A stretch of DNA of 64,000 bases from Kaistia defluvii (lineage in GTDB: Bacteria > Pseudomonadota > Alphaproteobacteria > Rhizobiales > Kaistiaceae): the NCBI RefSeq assembly GCF_040548815.1, contig NZ_JBEPSM010000002.1, positions 186,001 to 250,000 on the forward strand, written 5' to 3'. The number at the start of each line of letters is the position of its first letter. The stretch's first letter is position 1. Positions 17,602-26,397 of this stretch are shown piece after piece. The position numbers and the translations under genes were made by a program. The notes beneath the pieces were generated by a model, which worked only from the letters and a program-made list of their open reading frames with translations, did no database searches and had not been told where the DNA came from.

Positions 17602-18495
17602 CTAGTGCCGCGTTTCGCGCCAGAGCAGGAACATCGACGCGCCGACGATCAGCGCCGCCCCGAGCCAGAGCTGGCTTGACGGCACCCAGCCGAAGACGAG
17701 CCAGCCGGCGAGCACGTTGAGCGGCAGCTTCACATGGTCGAAGGGCTGCACATAGGCGGCGTCCGCCTTGGCATAGGCGAGCGCCAGAAAGCCCTGCGCG
17801 GCGGCGGTGAGCACACCGACCGCGACGATCGCCATCCAGGCATCGCCGGAGGGAATGGCGATGCCGGAAGGCAGCGCCAGCACCAGATTGACCGGCGCGA
17901 GCAGCAGCAGAAGCCAGGCCGTCACGGTCTCGGGGCTGTCCTCGGCGAGCAGCTTCTTCTGGATCAGCGAGACGCCGGCCCACAGTACCGAGGCCACCAG
18001 CGGATAAAGGCTGGCGGTGGTGAAACTGGCGGAGAACGGATCCAGGATGATCAGCCCGCCGGCAAAGCCGACCAGCACGGCGAGCCAGCGCTCGAGCGAG
18101 ACCTTTTCGCCCAGGAACATCCCGGCACCGAGCGTGACGATGAAGGGCGAGGTCATGACCAGCGCGATCGCCTGGCCGATCGGCACGGCATGCGAGAGGC
18201 CGAGCACCCAGAACTGCACGCCCACGGCGGCGAACAGCACACGCAACGCCTGCAGGCCGGGACGGCGGGATCTGAGCGAGGGCAGGCCGCGTCGCGCCGC
18301 CCAGGGCAGGATGACGACGAGGGCGACGGCATATTGCAGGAAGGCCGCCGTCGGCGCCGGCAGGTGCAGGGTGACGGTGGCGATCTGTTCGAGCGTGTTG
18401 ACGCCGGCAAAGGCGACGCCGGCCAGGATCATCCAGAAGGCGCCCGCCACGGGCGCTCCGAGAGCGGAAGGTTTGGTAAGGGTAGACTGACTCAT
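17602..18495 (-). CDS. ribN: Riboflavin importer RibN, EamA/DMT family
   Basis: Inner-membrane transporter of about 297 residues with ten hydrophobic helices in two EamA repeats. By itself it would be called a generic drug/metabolite transporter, but a textbook FMN riboswitch precedes it, and EamA proteins under FMN riboswitches in rhizobia are the RibN riboflavin importers. The helices VPIGQAIALVMTSPFIVTLGAGMFLGEKVSLERW mark the EamA repeat. ATG 18495 is favoured (GGGAA six bases upstream) over ATG 18507. It sits between the repair exonuclease and the repair ligase, and is convergent with the exonuclease. Confidence 0.9.
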   Translation of the reverse strand: MSQSTLTKPSALGAPVAGAFWMILAGVAFAGVNTLEQIATVTLHLPAPTAAFLQYAVALVVILPWAARRGLPSLRSRRPGLQALRVLFAAVGVQFWVLGLSHAVPIGQAIALVMTSPFIVTLGAGMFLGEKVSLERWLAVLVGFAGGLIILDPFSASFTTASLYPLVASVLWAGVSLIQKKLLAEDSPETVTAWLLLLLAPVNLVLALPSGIAIPSGDAWMAIVAVGVLTAAAQGFLALAYAKADAAYVQPFDHVKLPLNVLAGWLVFGWVPSSQLWLGAALIVGASMFLLWRETRH

Positions 18496-18552
18496 GTTGG
18501 TTCCCATCGGGTTCGACAACACGAAATCAGGGCATGAGCGAATAGGCACGCG

Positions 18553-18570
18553 CCGGCCGCAAGCGGCCGG
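18553..18570 (-). promoter_or_regulatory. Perfect palindrome in the ribN leader (probable expression platform)
   Basis: CCGGCCGC-AA-GCGGCCGG forms an 8-bp stem sixteen bases after the last pairing element of the FMN aptamer and about 57 bases before the ribN ATG. With no U-tract it is not a canonical intrinsic terminator. It may work with Rho, or alter access to the ribosome site. Confidence 0.6.
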
Positions 18571-18586
18571 TTCGCATCGTCTTCGC

Positions 18587-18731
18587 CGTTCTCTTCCATC
18601 CGGACTATGACCGTCGGCTTCGGAATTCAACCGAATCTGCTGACCCTTCCCGTTGGAACGGAAAGGCGCTCGCGGGCTTGAAGGAAAACCTTCTTACCGC
18701 CGGTGGGGAGTTGCACCCCGCCCTGAGAACG
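18587..18731 (-). promoter_or_regulatory. FMN riboswitch (RFN element)
   Basis: All conserved blocks are present on the minus strand: P1 closed by CGTTCTC (18731-18725) and GAGAACG (18593-18587), then AGGGCGGGGTG, CCCCACCGGCGGTAA, AGCCCGCGAGC, CAGATTCGGTTGAATTCCG, AAGCCGACGGTCATAGTC and CCGGATGGAAGAGAA. Binding of FMN is expected to switch off ribN when flavin is plentiful. Confidence 0.97.
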
Positions 18732-18842
18732 AGTCCCGGCCGCGAGGCCGAGCCGCCGATATTTAGGCGCTTGGCCGCATCACCGCAACCCGTGGCCGGG
18801 CAGGGGCTTTTCGCAGCCGGTTGCAGAACCTAGATTGGCGCC

Positions 18843-20504
18843 ATGCAGGATTTTGCCGCCCTCCTCGACCGCCTGATCCTGACGCCCTCGCGCAACGCCA
18901 AGCTGCGGCTGATGGCGGAGTATTTCCGGGTCACCCCCGACCCCGATCGCGGCTGGGCGCTGGCGGCGCTGACTGGCGGGCTCGACGTGCCCTCGGTGAA
19001 GCCGGCCATGCTGCGTGCGCTGGTGGCCGAGCGCATCGACGAGGTGCTGTTCGCCTATTCCTATGACTATGTCGGCGACCTCGCCGAGACGATCGCGCTG
19101 GTGTGGGACGAGCGCGGCGGCCTGACGATGCGCGCCAACCCCACCGCGCAAACCGGCAGCAACATCCCGTCGATCTCGGCGATCGTCGAGACGCTGCTCG
19201 CCTCGTCGCGCGCCGATGGGCCGAAGCGGGTGGCGGCGTTTCTCGACGCGCTCGATTCCGATGGCCGCTGGGCGCTGCTGAAGCTCGTCACCGGCGGGCT
19301 GCGCATCGGCGTCTCGGCGCGGCTTGCCAAGCAGGCGCTGGCCGATTTCGGCGCCGAGAAGATCGAGGGCTTGCAGGTCAACGAAATCGAGGAGCTCTGG
19401 CACGGGCTGAAGCCGCCCTATCTGGCGCTGTTCGCCTGGCTGGAGGGGCGGGAGGAAAAGCCGATCTCCTCGGCGCGCGGTCCGTTCCGGCCGGTCATGC
19501 TGGCGCAGCCGCTGGAGGAAAACGACCTTCCGCGCATCGTGCCGGAGGTCTATGCGGCCGAGTGGAAATGGGACGGCATCCGCGTCCAGGCCGTGTCGGA
19601 CGCCGGCGTGCGACGGCTCTATACCCGCACCGGCGAGGATATCGGCGATACCTTCCCCGACATGCTCGACGCGCTCGATTTCGACGGCGCCATCGATGGC
19701 GAATTGCTGGTCGGCCGGCGCGCGGGCGAGGCGATCGAGCCGGGCTCGTTCTCCGAGTTGCAGCAGCGGCTCAACCGCAAGACCGTCTCCGGCAAGCTGA
19801 TCGCCAGCCATCCGGCCTTCATCCGCGCCTATGATTGCCTGGTCGACGGCACGGACGATCTTCGAACGCTGCCGTTCCGCGAGCGGCGGACGCGGCTCGA
19901 AACAATGGTCGCCCGCTCGCTCGCCGGCCGCATCGACCTGTCGCCGCTGGTTGCCTTTGACACGGCCGACGACCTGATGGCGAAGCGCAGCCTGCCGCCG
20001 GTGCCCATCATCGAAGGGCTGATGCTGAAGCGCTGGGACTCGGTCTACGAGCCGGGCCGGCCCAAGGGTCCGTGGTTCAAGTGGAAGCGCGATCCCTACA
20101 CCGTCGACGCCGTTCTGATGTATGCGCAGCGCGGCCATGGCAAGCGCTCGTCCTTCTATTCGGATTACACCTTCGGCGTCTGGAAGGCCGGCGAGGGCGG
20201 CGACGAGCTGGTACCGGTGGGCAAGGCCTATTTCGGCTTCACCGACGAGGAACTGGTCGAGATCGATCGCTTTGTCCGCCGCAACACGCTGAACCGCTTC
20301 GGGCCGGTGCGCGAGGTAACCCACAACGCCGATGTCGGGCTGGTGCTGGAAGTCGCGTTCGAGGGGCTGAACCGGTCGGCCCGGCACAAGTCGGGCGTCG
20401 CGATGCGCTTTCCCCGCGTCAGCCGGCTGCGCTGGGACAAGCCGCCCCGCGAGGCGGACCGCATCGAGACGTTGGAAGCGTTGCTCGAGCCCGAGGCGGG
20501 GTGA
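18843..20504 (+). CDS. ATP-dependent DNA ligase of the ligase-associated damage response set
   Basis: ATP-dependent DNA ligase of 553 residues. The N-terminal DNA-binding domain (about 1-210) is followed by the nucleotidyltransferase domain with motif I EWKWDGIR (Lys242 takes the AMP), motif III-like DGELLVG near 285, motif IV EGLMLKR near 390, motif V WFKWKRD near 412, and a C-terminal OB domain. This is the type named for cisplatin damage response that co-occurs with Lhr-Core, the metallo-beta-lactamase exonuclease and PdeM. Here it is on its own transcription unit, separated from them by ribN, and closed by a terminator. Confidence 0.95.
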   Translation: MQDFAALLDRLILTPSRNAKLRLMAEYFRVTPDPDRGWALAALTGGLDVPSVKPAMLRALVAERIDEVLFAYSYDYVGDLAETIALVWDERGGLTMRANPTAQTGSNIPSISAIVETLLASSRADGPKRVAAFLDALDSDGRWALLKLVTGGLRIGVSARLAKQALADFGAEKIEGLQVNEIEELWHGLKPPYLALFAWLEGREEKPISSARGPFRPVMLAQPLEENDLPRIVPEVYAAEWKWDGIRVQAVSDAGVRRLYTRTGEDIGDTFPDMLDALDFDGAIDGELLVGRRAGEAIEPGSFSELQQRLNRKTVSGKLIASHPAFIRAYDCLVDGTDDLRTLPFRERRTRLETMVARSLAGRIDLSPLVAFDTADDLMAKRSLPPVPIIEGLMLKRWDSVYEPGRPKGPWFKWKRDPYTVDAVLMYAQRGHGKRSSFYSDYTFGVWKAGEGGDELVPVGKAYFGFTDEELVEIDRFVRRNTLNRFGPVREVTHNADVGLVLEVAFEGLNRSARHKSGVAMRFPRVSRLRWDKPPREADRIETLEALLEPEAG

Positions 20505-20508
20505 AACG

Positions 20509-20532
20509 CGGGCTACGATTTTAGCCCGTTTT
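20509..20532 (+). terminator. Rho-independent terminator after the DNA ligase
   Basis: Stem CGGGCTA (20509-20515) pairs with TAGCCCG (20522-20528) across a six-base loop and is followed by TTTT. It starts five bases after the ligase stop. Confidence 0.8.
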
Positions 20533-20609
20533 CCCGCCGCAGGGATCCGCTATCATCCGGCCGAATCGAACGCCGGCCCCACGTCGGGGCGGCGTCACAG
20601 GAGATGACG

Positions 20610-20879
20610 ATGAACGGCCTTCAACGCTTCATGGGCGGCTCGCCCGCCCAGGTTCTGCTTCGGCTGATCGTCATTTCCCTGATCGTCGGCATCGTGCTGT
20701 CGGCGCTCGGCATCTCGCCCTACGATATCGTCCACAACGCCCAGCAGATGGTCCGGCGCGTCTGGAACATGGGCTTCGGCGCGATCGAATGGGTCTGGCA
20801 GTATTTCCTGCTCGGTGCGGTGATCGTCATCCCGGTCTGGATCGTCATCCGCCTGCTCAATCTCGGCAAGGGCGGCTGA
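20610..20879 (+). CDS. Small integral membrane protein, DUF6460-like
   Basis: About 89 residues with two or three hydrophobic helices (VLLRLIVISLIVGIVLSALGI, and FLLGAVIVIPVWIVIRLLNL near the end). I recognise the GGSPxxVLLRLxVxSLIVGIVLSALGI opening as that of a small alphaproteobacterial membrane family (DUF6460) of unknown function. CAGGAG is six bases before ATG 20610 and directly abuts ATG 20604, so the second ATG is the better start. Single gene between the ligase terminator and a convergent gene. Confidence 0.75.
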   Translation: MNGLQRFMGGSPAQVLLRLIVISLIVGIVLSALGISPYDIVHNAQQMVRRVWNMGFGAIEWVWQYFLLGAVIVIPVWIVIRLLNLGKGG

Positions 20880-20897
20880 GGACTTCCGCGACCCCGC

Positions 20898-21674
20898 TCA
20901 ATCCCTGCGGAAGATGACGCCGGCCAGCCAGCCGGTGAAGACGGCGAGGATGACGCAGATCAGGCCGTAGATCAGGCCCTGATTGTGGGCGAGGTCGAAG
21001 GTGAACTGCTCGAAGCCCATCTTGGAGATGCGGATCTCCGACTGGTCGGAGGCGAGCATCGCGCCGTCGCGGAACAGATAGACCGTCACGACGTAGCGTC
21101 CGACTGGCACATTGGCCGGGATCTGCACGGCGGTCTGGAAAATCTCCGTGCCGGGGAACTTCACCCCATAGGCCTCGCTGCGATAGAGCCCGTCCTGCTG
21201 CTTTAGGCGAACGAAGGCCTGGCGAAACGCATCGTCCTGTCCGGCGCTCTGCGCTCCGTCGTCGGCCGAGACGGGAAAGACGAGGTCGTCGGCGCCGATC
21301 TGGAAGCGTTTCAGGATCTGCGGCGTGGTCACCTCGGATAGCGGCCGAGACGCATTCACCGCATAGAACGAGGGAATGTTGACGAAGGTGCGCGATGCGC
21401 TGTTGAGCCAGACGCCGACAAAGCGGTCCTTGCGGCGGGTGACGACGGTCTCGGGCGGTCCTTTGACGGAAACCACGACGTCGTAGAACTCGGCCCGCGA
21501 GACGGTTGCAGCGTCCCGCTCGATCGCGCCGAAGACCGTGATGCTCGTGCCGGTGAAGTTGGAGGTGATCCGGACTTCCTCGGCCGAAAGCGCGACGATC
21601 AGCTGCTCGGCGCGCGCGGGCGTCGCCGCCAGCGCGAGGGCGCAGAGCGTGAACCAGGCGGCGAACCTCGTCAC
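20898..21674 (-). CDS. TIGR02186 family (Alph_Pro_TM) transmembrane protein
   Basis: About 258 residues: signal peptide (FTLCALALAATPARA), a periplasmic beta-rich body beginning EQLIVALSAEEVRITSNFTGTSITVFGAIE, and one C-terminal membrane helix (GLIYGLICVILAVFTGWLAGVIF). The family is confined to alphaproteobacteria and nearly always follows a TauE/SafE permease, as here. The GTG start at 21674 overlaps the permease stop by four bases (GTGA), a sign of coupled translation. It probably assists the permease, perhaps as a periplasmic partner; the function is unproven. Confidence 0.88.
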   Translation of the reverse strand: MTRFAAWFTLCALALAATPARAEQLIVALSAEEVRITSNFTGTSITVFGAIERDAATVSRAEFYDVVVSVKGPPETVVTRRKDRFVGVWLNSASRTFVNIPSFYAVNASRPLSEVTTPQILKRFQIGADDLVFPVSADDGAQSAGQDDAFRQAFVRLKQQDGLYRSEAYGVKFPGTEIFQTAVQIPANVPVGRYVVTVYLFRDGAMLASDQSEIRISKMGFEQFTFDLAHNQGLIYGLICVILAVFTGWLAGVIFRRD

Positions 21675-22600
21675 CGCGTGTCGCCCGCCAGCGTCGCCAG
21701 CGAAAACAATTCCGCCGGCGTTTGCACGAGATCGACGAAGAAGCGGATGCCGACGCCTAGCACCAGCAGCGCCAGCATGGCGCGCAGCTGGTCGCCGCGC
21801 ACATGAGCGCCCACCCGCGCGCCGAACTGGGCGCCGATGACGCCGCCCACCATCAGGATCAGCGCCAGCACGCCATCGACCGTGTGGTTGCTGGTCGATT
21901 GCAGCACGGTGGCAACCGCCATGGTGCCCGTCATCTGGATCAGCGAGGTGCCGATGACGATGTTGGTCGGCACGCGCAGCAGGTAGATCAGCGCCGGCAC
22001 GAGGATGAAGCCGCCGCCAATGCCGAGCAGCGAGCCCAGGATGCCGATGCCGACGCCGATGGCGATGATCGGGATGACGCTGACATAGAGCTTGGAGCGC
22101 TTGAAGCGCATCTTGAACGGCAGGCCATGCGCCCAATTGTGCTGGCCGGGCCGGCGTAGCGGCGCCGGGCGGCCCTTGCGCGCATTGATCATGGCGCGGA
22201 TCGATTCCGTCAGCATCAGCCCGCCGACCAGGCCGAGGAAGGTGACGTAGCAAAGCGCGATGACGAGATCGAGCTGGCCCCAGCGGCGCAACAGGCTGAA
22301 GATCCCGACGCCGATCGACGAGCCGACCACGCCGGAGGCGACCAGCACCCCGGCGAGCTTCATGTCGATCATCCGGCGGCGATAATAGGTGATCGCGGCC
22401 GAGGAGGACGAGGCGACGACCTGCGCTGTCGTGCTGGCGACTGCCACGGCCGGCGAGATGCCCGAGAAGATCAGGAGCGGTGTCAGCAGGAAGCCGCCGC
22501 CCACCCCGAACAGGCCCGAAAGAAAGCCCACGGCGCCGCCCATGCCGAAGATGATGAACATGTTCACCGGCATCTCGGCTATGGGGAGGTAGATCTGCAC
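21671..22600 (-). CDS. TauE/SafE family sulfite/anion exporter
   Basis: Inner-membrane permease of about 309 residues with eight or nine helices and the two family glycine motifs: GFLSGLFGVGGGFLLTPLL near the start and GILGSLLGIGGGFILVPALIYLL in the second half. Members move sulfite, sulfoacetate or related organosulfur anions. GTG 22600 is favoured because related proteins begin with QIYLPIAEM-like sequence; an in-frame ATG at 22672 lacks a ribosome site. It forms a two-gene operon with the TIGR02186 gene. Confidence 0.9.
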   Translation of the reverse strand: MQIYLPIAEMPVNMFIIFGMGGAVGFLSGLFGVGGGFLLTPLLIFSGISPAVAVASTTAQVVASSSSAAITYYRRRMIDMKLAGVLVASGVVGSSIGVGIFSLLRRWGQLDLVIALCYVTFLGLVGGLMLTESIRAMINARKGRPAPLRRPGQHNWAHGLPFKMRFKRSKLYVSVIPIIAIGVGIGILGSLLGIGGGFILVPALIYLLRVPTNIVIGTSLIQMTGTMAVATVLQSTSNHTVDGVLALILMVGGVIGAQFGARVGAHVRGDQLRAMLALLVLGVGIRFFVDLVQTPAELFSLATLAGDTR

Positions 22601-22808
22601 GACGACCGAACCGCTGGCGAAGGGTGGCGTGGAGGCAAGGGCCGGGACGGCCGACGAAGCCCGGCCGGGCATCAGCCCGGCAAGGCCATAGGCGGCATCG
22701 CTGACGAAATCATGACGCGATCGCCGACCGGGCCGATAAAGCCGCTTGGGCCAGCCCTGTCAACGCCTGTTCCGGCGGCAGCGGCGAACGCGCCAGCCGT
22801 TGGTTCCG

Positions 22809-25800
22809 CTAGCCGCGCGTCGGGACGCCGGGCTTGGTGTCGCGCAGGGACGTCCGCGCGGTGGTCTGCTTCCATTCCGGCTTGATCGCGGGTTCCGAAT
22901 TGGCGGTGGTGTCGAGCGGCTTCGGCTTGAAGGTCTGCACGGCGGCGCGGGCGGCGGCCAGCGCGTCGGGCTTCATCGCCTTGGCGACCTCGTCGCGGCG
23001 CTTGCCGGCATCGCGGTCGCCCTGCTGGGCCGCCAGCGCGAACCATTTGTAGGATTGCACCAGGTCAACGCCGACGCCGAGGCCGCGGGCATAGAGCACG
23101 CCCAGATTATACTGGCTGTCGGCGACATTCAGATTGGCGGCCTGGGTGAAATATTGCGCCGCGCGGACGTAGTCGGGCTCAGCCGTGGCGCCCTCGCTGA
23201 GCAGGACGGCCAGATTGTGCGTGGCGCGGGCATTGCCCTTCTCGCTCGCCTTGGCATACCAGGACTGCGCGAGCGACAGGTCGCGCGGTACGCCTTCGCC
23301 GCGCTCATACAGGCTGCCGATGCGGTATTGCGCCATGGCGAAGCCGGCCTTGGCGGAGCGCTCGTACCAGTCGGCGGCGAGACGCGGGTCCTGCGGCGTG
23401 CCGTTGCTGCCCTCGGCAAGGCGACGGGCAACCTCGAAGGCGGCGATGGGATCGCCCTTGGCGGCAGCGGTCTGCAGGGCCGAGCCATCCTCGGCGAGGT
23501 CGGGAATGGCGCTGAAGCTGGTCGCCGGCGGCGGGTCGGTCGCCAGGGCCGCGATCTCGCTGTCGCCCGCTTCGGGCGGCGTGAAAGCGAGCGCGCTGGT
23601 GCCGTCGGTCGAGGGCGCGACCATGGCGTTGGGCTGCGGGGCCGCGGCCGGCGGCGGCGTGACGTCGCGCATCGGCGTGGCCGGGATCGAGCCGGTGGCG
23701 ACCGGGTCGGTGGCGGGCTTCTGGGCCTGGCGCGAGAGGGGCGGCGTCAGCTGCATCGCGCCGATCGCCAGAACGATGGCGGCGATCGCCAGCACGATCG
23801 GGCGGCGGCGCGAGCGCAGGGCATCGCCGATCCGCGCCAGCGTGCTCGGGCGGGCCTCATGGTCTTCGGCGACGGCTTCGGCGGACTCGGCCTGCGCTGC
23901 CTGGGCAGCGCGGCGGGCGGCGGCGATGAAGTCGGCCTTGCGGTCGCCGGGGCGGGTGGTTTGCGGCGCGACGCTGGTCTGCGTGCGGGCGATGCTCGCT
24001 TCGGGTTCGACGAAGGGTGGCAGCACCGGGCGGCCGGAGCCCGGCGCCAGCGGGCGGTCCGCCTCGGGCAGGCCATCGGCGAGCGAAGAAGCGGTTTCGC
24101 GCGGCGAAGGGGCGCGCGTCGCGGTCAGGGCGCCGGATGCCGCTCCCTCGTCGATCTCCAGCTGCGCGATGCGGCTGACGACCTTGGCGAGCGTGTTGTG
24201 CACGGCTTCCAGCGTGTCATGCGTCTGCCGGTCGGAGCGCTCGGCTGCCTGCTGCAACTGGCGCATGTCCTCGCGCAGCGCCTGGATCAGCGCGTCGTCG
24301 GTGCGGGCGGGCAGGGTGCTGGCGAATTCGCGGAAGGTCGAGCGCGCCGCGTCGCGGGCGGCTTCGATCGTGTCCTGCCGGGTATTGCCGAGCAGGTCCT
24401 GCAGCCGGTCGAGGTTTTCCTCGACGCGGGCCAGCGTGTGCACGCCGGGAACGGCGGAAAACTGCTCGGCGAGAGCGCCGACCTGCGCTTCGAGCTGCGC
24501 CAGCTGTTGGTTGTCGTCCTGGCGCGTCGTTGCGTCGAGCCGGCGAACCAGGGCCTGCATCTGCTCTTCGATGGCGTCGAACCGCGTCGGCCGGGCAAAA
24601 TCCTCGCGCAGCTGCGTGATTTCCGAGCGCAGCCCGTCCAGCGCGTCGGGAGCGGCGGGCGCCCGCAGCGTCGGCAGTTCGGCGAGCGCGTCAAAGCGGC
24701 CGGCCAGCGCGTCAATCCGGTCTTCGAGCCGCGACAGCGCGGTGGAATCGAGGCCCACGGGACGCGGGTCGATCTCGTCGATCGTCGAGCGGATGCCGGC
24801 GATCTGCTTTTCCAGCCGGATCAGGGCCAGCGGATCGGCACCGCGCGAAAAGCCGTCCATGTCGCGGCGCAGCGCGTCGATCTCGCGCTCGATGCCGGAA
24901 AGGTCGACGGGAGGCGCGGGCCGGGCGGCCAGCGTGTCGATCGCCGCATGCAGGCCGGAAATCTGCCGCTCGACGGCGGCGCTGACCGCGTCGGAGCGGG
25001 AAATCGACAGCGAGGCGACCGCATTGCGGATATCCTCAAGCTCGGTCTCGACCTCGCGCGATGGCGCGACGGACTCGATCGAGTTGGCCAGCTGCGCGAT
25101 CTCGCGCGCCAGCCGGTCGAAGCGTTCGGTCTCGGGCTCGCGGCGTACGATGTCGTCCAGCCGCTCGATGATGTGGCCATAGCCGGATTCGATGCTGGCG
25201 AGCGTCGTCTCGCGCGCCGCGAGATCCAGCGACTGGCGGATCTCGGCGAGGTCCTGGCGCAACTGGGCGATGGCGTCGGTTTCAGGCGCCGCCCGAGCGC
25301 CGCTCAGGGCCTCGATGCGGGCGGCCAGTTCGTTCTTCAGCGTCTGGGCGGCTTCGTCATGGCGGCGCGATTCGGCGCTGACGCGGCGGCCGAGCAGCGC
25401 GATGTCGTCGCGCAGCGCCGCGATGGCGTCCTCGATGGCAATGGCGTCGAACTGGTTCGCCGGCGCGCTGATCTCGTGATCGATCGCCTTCTGACGGCTG
25501 GAGATCTCGGCGATCGCCGCCTGCAGGCTGCTCAGCGTTTCGCGCGGGCGGGCGGGTTCCTCGATGGGGAGCGCACGGAAGGCAGGGTTTTGCGCCGGTG
25601 CGGCGGCCGCCTTGGCCGCGGCCAGCTGGGATGCGATGCCGGCGAGCCGTGTCTCGATCCCGCTCAGCCGTTCCGACTGGCGTTCGTCGAGCTGGCGGCC
25701 GAGGGCGTCGAAGCGGCCTTCGAGCGAGATGCGGGGATCGGGCTCGGCGGCCTTGGCCGGGGCGGGGGTCGGCGCGGGCGCGGCCGGCCGCTGGGTCGCG

Positions 25801-25997
25801 TGCCGGATCGGCTGGCGCGCCGAGGTGCCTTCGATCACTTCGATCTGCTGGGAGAGGCTGTCGACGAGGGCGGAGAGGGCGGCCAGACGTTCGGCGCCAT
25901 CGGGCTCGGAGCGTCGCGGGAGGTCGGCCGCGGAACGCGGCGGCACGTCCGGGCCCGAACGGTTCGCTCCATAACCCGACCTGCTGCCAGTTTTCAT
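22809..25997 (-). CDS. Large coiled-coil protein with C-terminal Sel1 repeats (PodJ-like)
   Basis: About 1062 residues. The N-terminal cytoplasmic part (about 30-700) is long predicted coiled coil, rich in Glu, Arg, Gln, Ala and Leu with many blocks such as LARLEDRIDAL. A membrane helix lies at about 732-750 (IVLAIAAIVLAIGAM), then a proline-rich periplasmic linker, and finally about four Sel1 repeats (A-x-W-Y-x-K-A pattern) near 850-1010. This is the layout of PodJ, which marks a cell pole in Caulobacter and Agrobacterium. The identification is by architecture, so it is a likely polarity or envelope organiser. ATG 25997 was chosen; an in-frame ATG lies at 26033. A CtrA-like site lies upstream. 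Confidence 0.82.
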   Translation of the reverse strand: MKTGSRSGYGANRSGPDVPPRSAADLPRRSEPDGAERLAALSALVDSLSQQIEVIEGTSARQPIRHATQRPAAPAPTPAPAKAAEPDPRISLEGRFDALGRQLDERQSERLSGIETRLAGIASQLAAAKAAAAPAQNPAFRALPIEEPARPRETLSSLQAAIAEISSRQKAIDHEISAPANQFDAIAIEDAIAALRDDIALLGRRVSAESRRHDEAAQTLKNELAARIEALSGARAAPETDAIAQLRQDLAEIRQSLDLAARETTLASIESGYGHIIERLDDIVRREPETERFDRLAREIAQLANSIESVAPSREVETELEDIRNAVASLSISRSDAVSAAVERQISGLHAAIDTLAARPAPPVDLSGIEREIDALRRDMDGFSRGADPLALIRLEKQIAGIRSTIDEIDPRPVGLDSTALSRLEDRIDALAGRFDALAELPTLRAPAAPDALDGLRSEITQLREDFARPTRFDAIEEQMQALVRRLDATTRQDDNQQLAQLEAQVGALAEQFSAVPGVHTLARVEENLDRLQDLLGNTRQDTIEAARDAARSTFREFASTLPARTDDALIQALREDMRQLQQAAERSDRQTHDTLEAVHNTLAKVVSRIAQLEIDEGAASGALTATRAPSPRETASSLADGLPEADRPLAPGSGRPVLPPFVEPEASIARTQTSVAPQTTRPGDRKADFIAAARRAAQAAQAESAEAVAEDHEARPSTLARIGDALRSRRRPIVLAIAAIVLAIGAMQLTPPLSRQAQKPATDPVATGSIPATPMRDVTPPPAAAPQPNAMVAPSTDGTSALAFTPPEAGDSEIAALATDPPPATSFSAIPDLAEDGSALQTAAAKGDPIAAFEVARRLAEGSNGTPQDPRLAADWYERSAKAGFAMAQYRIGSLYERGEGVPRDLSLAQSWYAKASEKGNARATHNLAVLLSEGATAEPDYVRAAQYFTQAANLNVADSQYNLGVLYARGLGVGVDLVQSYKWFALAAQQGDRDAGKRRDEVAKAMKPDALAAARAAVQTFKPKPLDTTANSEPAIKPEWKQTTARTSLRDTKPGVPTRG

Positions 25998-26134
25998 GAC
26001 GTCCAACCCCCGGATGCCCGTTATCAGCGGCATCGTCCCCGTTTCATCGTCTCGCCGCGCTCCGTGCCGTCGCATTCGGCTGCAGCGACGCGTGATTCCC
26101 ACTCCCGCGTGTTCACGAAGATTGGCCGCAACAT

Positions 26135-26152
26135 GGTAAACAACGCGTTAAC
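26135..26152 (-). promoter_or_regulatory. CtrA-like box upstream of the PodJ-like gene
   Basis: On the minus strand the sequence reads TTAA, seven bases, then TTTACC, one mismatch from the CtrA consensus TTAA-N7-TTAA(C). It lies about 140 bases upstream of the PodJ-like start, within the 26103-26397 intergenic region. CtrA control of podJ is known in relatives; the match here is only by eye. Confidence 0.4.
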
Positions 26153-26288
26153 CCTCTGCGCCATCGGCAACGCTTCGGTAAGGAGGCTTAACGGTTTTCC
26201 CCCGAATTGCTCCCTTTCTCGCCGTAAACCGCCGCTTTTGAAGTCCCACTTAACAGTTATCAGGAAAGAGATTTCCGTTAGGTGACGC

Positions 26289-26300
26289 TAAAGCGCTTTA
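26289..26300. promoter_or_regulatory. Palindrome TAAAGCGCTTTA upstream of the MerR gene
   Basis: A perfect 12-base palindrome flanked by two direct copies of TGACGCT (26283-26289 and 26303-26309), about 100 bases before the MerR-family start. It could be the regulator's own operator, since MerR proteins bind inverted repeats at their promoters. Confidence 0.45.
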
Positions 26301-26397
26301 CCTGACGCTGCGACACCTGCATGACTGGAGAACGCATTTCGACGGGCCGCCCGTTGGCCCGCCGTTTTTCGCGACGATCAAGAATAAGGATGACAAG

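Noticed and set aside
22746-26285. Plus-strand open frame of more than 1100 codons
   Set aside because: It is antisense to the PodJ-like gene, Gly/Arg-rich, and has no domain or start signal.
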